Shown here piece after piece: positions 8,163 through 16,002 of a DNA stretch of 64,000 nt. The stretch covers positions 1,984,001 through 2,048,000 of the forward strand of contig NZ_CP032134.1 of the NCBI RefSeq assembly GCF_002165375.2, written 5' to 3'. The stretch comes from Acinetobacter chinensis (GTDB taxonomy: Bacteria > Pseudomonadota > Gammaproteobacteria > Pseudomonadales > Moraxellaceae). Under the pieces are notes generated by a model. It ran no database searches. It was not told the DNA's origin and saw only the letters and a list, made by a program, of their open reading frames with translations. Position numbers and translations under genes: made by a program. Each line of letters begins with the position of its first letter. Position 1 is the stretch's first letter.

Positions 8163-9083
8163 TCAGGCTGAATAGTACTGATTACGCTTCAGTGAAAATT
8201 TTGCAAGCTGTTTTAAAAAGCCTTCAAAATAACTTTTTTCTTTTTCTTCCACCCGATAGCCGGCATACAGTGTACGTCGTAACCCTTGAGGAGACACACA
8301 ATCCAGGCGACGGGATGTGACCCAGCCTTTCTGTTCATATTCATTGACCACCCAGTCGGGCAAAGCACCAATCCCCCGTCCACTGGCAACCAGCTGAATC
8401 AGCATCTGCGTTAAGTCCGTTGTACGGATCTGCTTAGGCTGAATATTGGCTGGAATAAACAGCTTTGCCATAATATCCAGTCGGTGTTTGTCTACAGGAT
8501 AAGTAATCAGCGTTTCTTCCGCCAGTTCCTGAACACTGATCTGGCTTGCCCGCACCAAAGGATGCATATTGGACAGTACCAGCCTGGATTCATATTCAAA
8601 AATTGGAAAGTACTCAATGCCTTTCAATGCAATCGGATCAGCGGTTATCAGCAGATCAAATTCAGCATTCTGCAATAATTCATGCGGATTTGCTTCGAAA
8701 CCTGAAGCAAAGTCCAGGTCTACATCAGGATACTGCTGACGGTACTGGTTCAGCAAAGGCATTAACCAGTCAAAACAGCTGTGACATTCAGATGAGAAAA
8801 TAATACGACCGGTCTGACCATGTACAATACGGGTAATATCAGACTGAGCAATCTGAATCTGTGGTAAAACATCATCTGCCAGTTTCAGCAGTCTTTGCCC
8901 AACATTGGAAAAAGTCACAGGACGGCTACGTCTGTTGACCACCTCTACACCATACCAGTGATCCAGTTCTTTGAGCTGATGGGAAATCGCCGATGGCGTT
9001 AAACAGAGATCATTGGCAGCAGCCACCAGTGAACCATGTTCCCGTAAGGCGGTTAATGTTTTTAGGTGACGAATTTCCAGCAT
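8163..9083 (-). CDS. metR: LysR-type methionine regulator MetR
   Basis: A 306-residue LysR-type regulator. The N-terminal helix-turn-helix (MLEIRHLKTLTALREHGSLV, AISHQLKELDHWYGVEV) and the effector domain match E. coli MetR closely: SSECHSCFDWLMPLL, FEYESRLVLS.HPL, EETLITYPVDKHRLD and GRGIGALPDWVV all have direct counterparts. MetR activates methionine and C1 genes with homocysteine as co-effector. The start at 9083 aligns with known MetR proteins. No methionine gene is next to it here; metK lies far away at 37.7 kb. Confidence 0.9.
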   Translation of the reverse strand: MLEIRHLKTLTALREHGSLVAAANDLCLTPSAISHQLKELDHWYGVEVVNRRSRPVTFSNVGQRLLKLADDVLPQIQIAQSDITRIVHGQTGRIIFSSECHSCFDWLMPLLNQYRQQYPDVDLDFASGFEANPHELLQNAEFDLLITADPIALKGIEYFPIFEYESRLVLSNMHPLVRASQISVQELAEETLITYPVDKHRLDIMAKLFIPANIQPKQIRTTDLTQMLIQLVASGRGIGALPDWVVNEYEQKGWVTSRRLDCVSPQGLRRTLYAGYRVEEKEKSYFEGFLKQLAKFSLKRNQYYSA

Positions 9084-9473
9084 GAGCGAAGTCCAGTAAA
9101 ATAATGTTTTGTCCTTGTACAAGGGCATAAATCAGTATGCTTTACCCGAGCGTAGAGCGAGAGGCCATGCTTCGGATAAGAAGTCCAGAAAAATAAATTG
9201 ACTCAGATACAGAGAAAACTGCGCATTGAGTAGAAATTTAAATAAGACAATGTATAAGTAAGAAAATACGCTTCAGATAACAGCCGTGAAAATAACTGTG
9301 CATGCATCTGTATGAAGAATACATACTCAGTAATAAGCCTGACTGGAGTTTGACTTCCAATACCCAAAAATGAATAAAATTCACTATATCATAAAATTAA
9401 TGAGCATACCTAATCGATATTTCATTAAACTTAGCTACCCAATACTTTTTAGGGTCTTTTGAAAAAGTTAAGG
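9084..9473. other. Non-coding region upstream of metR
   Basis: About 390 bases without a supportable reading frame on either strand. A MetR promoter should lie here but no convincing -35/-10 pair or MetR-type TGAA/TTCA dyad stood out. Confidence 0.5.
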
Positions 9474-9845
9474 TTATTCTGAAACAGACTCACTTTCCCA
9501 TTCACCAGTCTGCAGATCATACTTAGCAAACTCACCTGTATCTGTAAATTCTGAAGCCATCATGGTCACGTCAAAAATATCATCCTGATTAAAACCTGAC
9601 TGAAAATACACACCTGACATTGTCAGTCATGCCGCAATGGTTGAATCAGGTTTTTCCAATTCAATTATTCCTGGCTTTGTTTTTACAGGTTCAAACTTCT
9701 AAGCCATCAGACGCTCTTTCAATTCTTCAAACTGCTGCTCTGTAAACTTACAGAGATGATCAGCATGCTCAAAAAAGTCTTCATCTTCTGATTGCTGATA
9801 TTTATACATCGTTTCAATACTGAATAACTGCAGGTTATAGCTCAT
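9474..9845 (-). pseudogene. Decayed small soluble protein gene with two in-frame stops
   Basis: One continuous reading frame of 124 codons runs on the minus strand from an ATG at 9845 to TAA at 9474, interrupted by TAG at 9699-9701 (codon 49) and TGA at 9627-9629 (codon 73). The pieces read MSYNLQLFSIETMYKYQQSE..., then EPVKTKPGIIELEKPDST, then GVYFQSGFNQDDIFDV...EFAKYDLQTGEW. The frame is kept throughout, so only point mutations broke it. I recall intact homologues of about 120 residues as hypothetical proteins of Acinetobacter, function unknown. Translation could still make the 48-residue N-terminal piece. Confidence 0.8.
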
Positions 9846-9937
9846 TTTTATTCTCACTTTGAAATGGATTATTTTCAGAACAGTTCAGAATCCCGTATAC
9901 ATCCAGATGTTTCATGAACATGAACTGTAAAAACAAA

Positions 9938-9962
9938 AACAGCTCCTTTTCAGAGCTGTTTC
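9938..9962 (-). terminator. Rho-independent terminator of gltS
   Basis: A nine-base stem, AAACAGCTC/GAGCTGTTT, with a seven-base loop, followed on the minus strand by TTGTTTTT. It starts about 20 bases after the gltS stop codon. Confidence 0.75.
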
Positions 9963-9983
9963 AGTTCATCCAATGGATTTCTA

Positions 9984-11210
9984 TTAAAAAAACTTAATCA
10001 GTGTCTGAATTACAAAAGCATTAATAATGTCGATAAAAAATGCACCACACAGAGGAATAATCAAAAAGGCTTTATGCGATGGACCGTAGCGATCCGTCAC
10101 AGCCTGAATATTGGCAATGGCTGTTGGTGTAGCCCCCATACCAAACCCACAATGCCCTGCAGCCAGTACAGCAGCATCATAGTTTCCACCCATAACTTTA
10201 AAGGTGACAAAAGAAGTATACAGCGCAAGTACAGCCGTCTGAGCCACCAGGATAATAACCAGTGGACCCGCCAGATCAGCCAGCAACCATAACTGTAAAG
10301 ACAGTAAAGCCATCGCCAGATATAAAGACAGCGAGGTATTACCAAACACATCAATGGCGCGGTCAAATATATTCACTTTGAACACATGTTCAAGCACATT
10401 GCGGACAATCACGCCTGTACCCAACGCCCACACAAAAGTTGGCAGTTCAAACCATTGCCCCTTACTGAATTCGGTCATCTGATTTGCCACAAAAATACAC
10501 AGCGCAAACATCCCTAGTGTGGAAATGGCATTATCAGCAGTAATTAAGCGCGTTTTACGACGGTATTCAAATGCAGCTGAGTTATCATGCGCTGGTGTGT
10601 CATCATTCGGATCATTATCCACCGTTTCGAGCTTATATCTTTTAATCAGAAATTTAGCGACAGGTCCGCCTGCCACACCACCGATAATCAGACCGAAAGT
10701 AGCACTTGCCATTCCCAGTACGATTGCACCGTGTATACCATGTTCCTGCTCAAGTACTGTTCCCCACGCCCCAGCTGTTCCATGACCACCAGTCAGTGTA
10801 ATTGAACCGACAATCAGACCAATCAGCGGGTCAAGTCCCAGCATTTTAGCCAGACTGATACCTACTGCATTCTGCACCAGTACAAAACCGATAACACAAA
10901 GCAGAAAAATAAACAGGGCTGAACCACCTTCTTTGAGTTTGACAAAACTTGCACTCAGACCTATCGAGGTAAAGAACATCAGCATCAGAATGGTCTGTAT
11001 TTCACTGCTGAATTTTGCACTGATTCCAAAAAACTTAAACAGAAGAAAAGCCAGAATTGCTGCGATCAGACCGCCGACTACAGGCTCTGGAATATTATAA
11101 TTTCTTAAAAATTTAATCCGATGTACCAGAAAACGTCCAATAAAAAGAACAATAACTGCAATGACCAGTGTTCCAAAAGCATCAACCTGAAAATTCATAG
11201 CATCATCCAT
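9984..11210 (-). CDS. gltS: Sodium/glutamate symporter GltS
   Basis: A 408-residue membrane protein that matches E. coli GltS along its length: YNIPEPVVGGLIAA, LGLDPLIGLIVGSITLTGGHGT, NYDAAVLAAGHCGFGMGAT and FFIDIINAFVIQ are the family signatures, including the two reentrant GGHGT/GHCGFG motifs. GltS imports glutamate with Na+. About ten hydrophobic segments are visible. The first ATG and a second one four codons later (MNFQVDA) are both possible starts, neither with a clear ribosome site. Monocistronic, with its own terminator. Confidence 0.95.
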   Translation of the reverse strand: MDDAMNFQVDAFGTLVIAVIVLFIGRFLVHRIKFLRNYNIPEPVVGGLIAAILAFLLFKFFGISAKFSSEIQTILMLMFFTSIGLSASFVKLKEGGSALFIFLLCVIGFVLVQNAVGISLAKMLGLDPLIGLIVGSITLTGGHGTAGAWGTVLEQEHGIHGAIVLGMASATFGLIIGGVAGGPVAKFLIKRYKLETVDNDPNDDTPAHDNSAAFEYRRKTRLITADNAISTLGMFALCIFVANQMTEFSKGQWFELPTFVWALGTGVIVRNVLEHVFKVNIFDRAIDVFGNTSLSLYLAMALLSLQLWLLADLAGPLVIILVAQTAVLALYTSFVTFKVMGGNYDAAVLAAGHCGFGMGATPTAIANIQAVTDRYGPSHKAFLIIPLCGAFFIDIINAFVIQTLIKFF

Positions 11211-11858
11211 TTTAAGTTTAATTTATTTTGCTGAATTACATGTCAGTTCTGATTATTTTTCAGCAGTTAAAATGTTAATTGAAGCACAAAACCTGCCATT
11301 CAACAGACTGCGACGGATATAGCACTTATATCCATTTATATTATGCAGCCGAACAGATTCAGCTTCGGATAAAAAATACTCAGGAGTCTATAAAACAGTA
11401 TCATAAATCACACATTGAAAGCAGATATATCATTACATATCAAAGATTTCAGAGATAGACTCATTGAGTTTCCATATTGTATCTCAGCCACTTGCACCGA
11501 CTGACGTTCAGGCTGCGGAGTCTGTAAAGACGCCATTGGTGAATACTGGAAGACATTGGATTAGCGTATTCTGCTTATTGGCTCTGCCGGCTCACACATG
11601 ATCCACTCACTTTGCAGATTCAGACGACACCCCCTTCAGTGCAGATTTTTTAAGAAATGGACACTGACATACGAATGATGACAGCGGAACCTGTAACTGT
11701 ATAAAGCTGTGATTATTATCAGCCTAAAACAATCAGCCCATCATCACTGTCAACTGGCGAAGACGTACTGTTTCTTATCCTGTTCAACATGCTTATATGA
11801 ATTAAGTTGTACCCTGTAATATAATAAAGTCTGTTTAATTTACTGTAATCTTCACTTA
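11211..11858. other. Long intergenic region, no gene supported
   Basis: Nearly 650 bases between the divergent gltS and MFS genes. Short open stretches occur on both strands (for example around 11490-11650) but all are broken within about 40 codons and none starts with a ribosome site. A TATAAT box at 11820-11825 sits 33 bases before the MFS start and may be its -10 element; no good -35 partner is seen. The middle may be a decayed gene, which I cannot name. Confidence 0.4.
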
Positions 11859-13055
11859 ATGTCCTCCTGCGCTGCATCTCCCTCTATATCCAGACCCTCC
11901 TTAACGCTGATTATTCTTGCCCTTGCCATTGGTGGTTTCTGTATAGGAACGACCGAGTTCGTGGCGATGGGACTGATCCAGGAAATTTCCAAAGATCTGA
12001 ATCTGAGCATTCCTGTTACAGGACATTTTATCAGTGCCTATGCACTTGGAGTGATGGTTGGTGCACCTGTGATTGCGATTCTTGCAGCCCAGGTTCCCCG
12101 TAAAATCCTGTTGACTGGTCTTATGCTTTTTTACGGTATCGCAAATGCCATGACAGCGCTCACTGATCAATACTCAACGGTACTGATTTCCCGTTTTATT
12201 GCGGGTCTGCCTCATGGTGCATATTTTGGTATTGCTGCACTGGTTGTTGCGGAATATGCAGGGAAAAACCGACGTGCTTCTGCTGTTGCAAAGTTGATGC
12301 TTGGACTGAATCTGGCGACAGTCATTGGTGTTCCATTTGCCACCTGGCTGGGACAGAATTATGGCTGGCGTTCAGGCTTTGAGTTCTCTGCATCCCTCGC
12401 ATTTCTTACTGTTGTTGCAATCAGCTTCTGTGTACCGCAGATTGCTGTTGATCGCTCTGCCAGTATCATCAATGAACTGAAAGGTTTGCGTAATCTTCGC
12501 ATGTGGATGACCCTTGCGGTGGGTGCAATCGGATTTGGTGGACTGTTTTCTGTTTACAGTTATGTTTCCCCTATTCTGACCGAATATACCCAGCAGAATA
12601 TTACAGTTGTCCCCTTTGCCCTGGCAATCATTGGCATGGGACTGGTGACTGGAGGACTGGTTGCAGGCTATTTTGCTGATAAAAACCAGAATCGGGCGAT
12701 TGTTGTGATTTTACTCAGCAACGCCTGCTCTTACCTGATCTGTGCTTTAAGCATGCAGAATATATATACTGCCTATGCAGGTCTGTTCCTGGTCAGCTTC
12801 AGTATTGCAGGTCTTGCTCCCCTGCTCCAGACCCGCCTTATGGATGTTGCGGGCAATGCACAGGGACTGGCAGCTTCACTGAATCACTCTGCTTTTAATA
12901 TTGCCAATGCGGTTGGTGCGTTTCTTGGTGGATGGGTGATTGCTGAGGGCATGGGATGGCTGGCACCCATCTGGCTGGGAACAGCATTAAGCCTGGGTGG
13001 GTTAGCGGTACTGTGTATTGCTTTTGCAATGGACAGAAATCAGAATAAAATTTAA
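11859..13055 (+). CDS. MFS efflux transporter, DHA1/AraJ-like
   Basis: A 398-residue protein with about twelve hydrophobic helices. The start of helix 1, IGGFCIGTTEFVAMGLI, the stretch GHFISAYALGVMVGAPVI and the RFIAGLPHGAYFG motif are typical of the 12-helix DHA1 drug:H+ antiporters of the AraJ/YdhP/PbuE type. The likely role is proton-driven export of small hydrophobic or nucleoside-like compounds; the substrate is unknown. There is no Shine-Dalgarno site at this ATG, but no better in-frame start exists before the first helix. Confidence 0.85.
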   Translation: MSSCAASPSISRPSLTLIILALAIGGFCIGTTEFVAMGLIQEISKDLNLSIPVTGHFISAYALGVMVGAPVIAILAAQVPRKILLTGLMLFYGIANAMTALTDQYSTVLISRFIAGLPHGAYFGIAALVVAEYAGKNRRASAVAKLMLGLNLATVIGVPFATWLGQNYGWRSGFEFSASLAFLTVVAISFCVPQIAVDRSASIINELKGLRNLRMWMTLAVGAIGFGGLFSVYSYVSPILTEYTQQNITVVPFALAIIGMGLVTGGLVAGYFADKNQNRAIVVILLSNACSYLICALSMQNIYTAYAGLFLVSFSIAGLAPLLQTRLMDVAGNAQGLAASLNHSAFNIANAVGAFLGGWVIAEGMGWLAPIWLGTALSLGGLAVLCIAFAMDRNQNKI

Positions 13056-13064
13056 AACATACAT

Positions 13065-13109
13065 CAGGGTTTACTCATCAGTCCACACAAAGACATTGAG
13101 CAAACCCTG
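13065..13109. terminator. Weak hairpin between converging genes
   Basis: CAGGGTTT (13065-13072) can pair with AAACCCTG (13102-13109), with three further pairs inside. The loop is long and there is no T tail, so termination here is only a guess from the convergent gene order. Confidence 0.3.
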
Positions 13110-13116
13110 CAACCAT

Positions 13117-14100
13117 TCACTCGGGCAACTTATGTCCACAATGAGGACAGAAACAGTATTTGTTTTTTTCCCTTTCAAGCTGTTTCTCTTTACGCTCCCG
13201 AATCAGCTGTAAAACAATATCCTGTGTCTGTTCTTTAGATAAGCCTACATCTTTTCGGATATTTTCAATCTTTTCTTCATCTTCAATAATATCTATTTCA
13301 CAGTTTTCCAGCAGATCCCTGAATTTTAACTCCAGCTGCTGCTTGCGCAGTTCCAGTTCATTTGCCAGTCCATTGGCGAGAATACCTGCCGGTAAAGCAG
13401 CCAGTCCAACCCCAAGAATGGTGATCAGTGCCCCAAGAAAACGCCCTATGGGTGTGATCGGAGTGACATCACCATAACCCACCGTTGTCAGTGTTACGAC
13501 TGCCCACCACATGGAAGCTGGAATTGAGCTGAAAACCTCTGGTTGAGCACGGCTTTCCACCACATAAATACCTGCGGCAGCCATCACAATCATGATCATT
13601 AAAATAAAAATAACGGCCTGGAAAGATCCCTTTTCCCGTTCAATCACCCGCAGTAAAATCTGTAACGATACAAAATACCGCGTCAGCTTGAGTAAACGAA
13701 GTAAACGTAAGGTTCTGAGGAAGCGCAGATCTATATGTACAAAGAAGTTCACATAGGCTGGTAAAATTGCCAGTAAATCAATAATGGCTGCACCACTGGT
13801 AACGTATTGCCAGCGTACTTTCCAGCCAGAATCAAAAGGACTTTTTTCAACCACGCTCCAGAAACGGAGCACATATTCAACACTGAATATGACAATTGAG
13901 ATATTTTCAAAAATATCAAAATAAAACTGATATGTACTGTAAATCTGATTGACTGATTCAAGCAAAACCGCAACGACATTTCCAATAATCAACAGAATCA
14001 GAAACCAGTTGATACAACGGCTGAACGGCGTTTCATACTCATCATTATGCAGATTGTTATAAACAAAATTCCGCAGCTTAAACCATGCTGTAAATGCCAT
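13117..14100 (-). CDS. Voltage-gated-type potassium channel
   Basis: A 327-residue ion channel with six membrane segments. An S4-like voltage sensor, RFLRTLRLLRLLKLTRYF, lies near residues 126-143, and the K+ selectivity filter TVGYGD at 206-211 is intact. After the pore helix comes a charged, coiled-coil-like tail, then a C-terminal CPHCGHKLPE stretch that resembles half of a zinc ribbon. The protein should conduct K+ across the inner membrane. It stands alone, converging with the MFS gene and following the helicase gene in the same direction. Confidence 0.9.
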   Translation of the reverse strand: MAFTAWFKLRNFVYNNLHNDEYETPFSRCINWFLILLIIGNVVAVLLESVNQIYSTYQFYFDIFENISIVIFSVEYVLRFWSVVEKSPFDSGWKVRWQYVTSGAAIIDLLAILPAYVNFFVHIDLRFLRTLRLLRLLKLTRYFVSLQILLRVIEREKGSFQAVIFILMIMIVMAAAGIYVVESRAQPEVFSSIPASMWWAVVTLTTVGYGDVTPITPIGRFLGALITILGVGLAALPAGILANGLANELELRKQQLELKFRDLLENCEIDIIEDEEKIENIRKDVGLSKEQTQDIVLQLIRERKEKQLEREKNKYCFCPHCGHKLPE

Positions 14101-14197
14101 ATGGAAGCAGTCTGATTTTTATAAAGTCATATAATATCCGATGTTATAACCGAAAAATTACAGCTGTAACAAAAATCATCGTTTTACAGATTCAGGT

Positions 14198-15922
14198 TTA
14201 TTCAATAAACAGCAATGCCAGTCTGACCTGATCGTAACCCATACGTGGACTGGTCGCTTCCACAATTGGACGCAGTTTGATGTTGCCGTCTTCGCTGAAG
14301 TTTTCCGCATTCTGACGCTTCATCAGTTTTTTATATATTTTACGAACCTGCTCTACAACTTCTTCACCTGGATTTGCAACTGAAATGTCCAGACCCTGCT
14401 CTTTCTGTAAACGCCCTAGGTGATTGATAATGGTTGCAGGCGTCAGTCCACGTTCATGTGCAATATCCTGAATTTCATAGCCTTCTTCAAACAAAGCACG
14501 GGTTTCATCCAAAGTCGCCGCAGAAACACTCTGCTTTCCACCATTTTTAGCCAGTTTCTTTTCGTTACGCTCGATTTCCACTTCATTTAAAGTCCCACCA
14601 CAATGCCGGATAAAGGCTTTGTGCTGAGCACTCAGATCAGTCAGTTCATAATGCTGTTCAGCTTCACCAGACAGCTCCTGGAAACGCTTATCAGCCTTAA
14701 TAGCAAGACTGTCCAGCTCCAGTGCCTGTTCATTAAAGCCCAAAAGTCTTAAACCGCTGATGGATTTCAGACGGGACAAAGCCACATAACCCTGACCTTT
14801 TTCAAAAGTATGCGTCAGATTGATTTCAGCGGCTTCAAGTGTCATGCCCTGAGATTTATGAATGGTGATTGCCCAGGCAAGACGCAAAGGAATCTGTTGA
14901 AAACTGGCAATGGTTTTTCCCGATTCATTGTCAATTGACCATGTCTCAGGCTCTACAGCCATAACCGTCCCATCGGTCATTTTCACCTTTGGCAACATTC
15001 CATGATCATCATCTTCTTCGAATCCAATCACTTCACCCATACTGCCGTTAATGTAGCCCATATCAAAATTGTTTTTGACAAACATGACTTTGGCATTCTT
15101 TTTCAGCACTAGTTCTTCTGGTGCCCGAACTGAGGATTTCAGGGTTTCCATCAGTTTTTCATTGCCATCCAATACGGCATTGAACTGATGCGGATCTGTT
15201 TCAATGGCATTGAGATGTTTATAATTGATCGTGTCCACATCCATATTGTGGGTATACAGACGGGTAAATGTATCGCCAATATCCTGCTGACGTGTCGCTT
15301 CAAGTGCCTGAATATGTGCCTGCTGAATATTCTGCGCCCGAATGGCATTTAAAATATCATTCAGATAGTCATCACCCTGACGGTGCTGCTCGGTCAGATA
15401 ACAGACTCTGAATTTTGCCTCGACCCATGCATCTGACATAAAACAGAATTTATCACGGTTGCGTTCATCATTTTTTCCCACTGGCGGTAACTGGAAAAAG
15501 TCTCCAGCCACAATGACCTGAATCCCGCCAAAAGCCTCATCACTTTCTTTGAAATATTTCAGTACCTGATTGACCAGATTGAGCTGTTTTGCATGCAGCA
15601 TTGAAATTTCATCAATGATCAGTACCTGAGCATTTTCAAGATGCTCTTTCAGGTATTTACGCTCTTTCATGTTCTTCAGATCAGCATCGGACAGAAAATC
15701 CTTAATGCCGATGCCCGCCCAGGTATGGATGGTCATACCATTCATATGTGTAGCGGCAATCCCTGTAGATGCGGTAATCGCAACGGGGACTTTACGGACT
15801 TTCAGATAGTTGATGTACTGATTCAGGGTATATGTTTTCCCTGCTCCTGCCGAACCCGTCAGAAATACATTTTCGCCAGCTTTTAGCAGTTTAAGAGCAG
15901 TTTCCTGTTTCATATGACCCAT
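14198..15922 (-). CDS. PIF1-like superfamily 1B helicase with C-terminal helix-turn-helix domain
   Basis: A 574-residue protein. Walker A GSAGAGKT lies at about 23-30, Walker B LIIDEISML near 95, then VAGDFFQLPPVG and, later, the PIF1 signatures LAWAITIHKSQGMTLE and GQGYVALSRL. These show a PIF1/RecD-like 5'-3' DNA helicase. Residues about 465-520 (ALFEEGYEIQDIAHERGL, TPATIINHLGRLQ) form a helix-turn-helix of the kind found at the end of some RecQ and PIF1-like proteins. Role probably in replication or repair. The start may be the fourth codon (MKQETA). Confidence 0.88.
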   Translation of the reverse strand: MGHMKQETALKLLKAGENVFLTGSAGAGKTYTLNQYINYLKVRKVPVAITASTGIAATHMNGMTIHTWAGIGIKDFLSDADLKNMKERKYLKEHLENAQVLIIDEISMLHAKQLNLVNQVLKYFKESDEAFGGIQVIVAGDFFQLPPVGKNDERNRDKFCFMSDAWVEAKFRVCYLTEQHRQGDDYLNDILNAIRAQNIQQAHIQALEATRQQDIGDTFTRLYTHNMDVDTINYKHLNAIETDPHQFNAVLDGNEKLMETLKSSVRAPEELVLKKNAKVMFVKNNFDMGYINGSMGEVIGFEEDDDHGMLPKVKMTDGTVMAVEPETWSIDNESGKTIASFQQIPLRLAWAITIHKSQGMTLEAAEINLTHTFEKGQGYVALSRLKSISGLRLLGFNEQALELDSLAIKADKRFQELSGEAEQHYELTDLSAQHKAFIRHCGGTLNEVEIERNEKKLAKNGGKQSVSAATLDETRALFEEGYEIQDIAHERGLTPATIINHLGRLQKEQGLDISVANPGEEVVEQVRKIYKKLMKRQNAENFSEDGNIKLRPIVEATSPRMGYDQVRLALLFIE

Positions 15923-16002
15923 ACCGTAAATGAACGGCTATAGCCTAACGACTTTTATCGCAAAAGTTAAGCAAAAGACGGATGTTCAGCCGATGAAACT
16001 GA

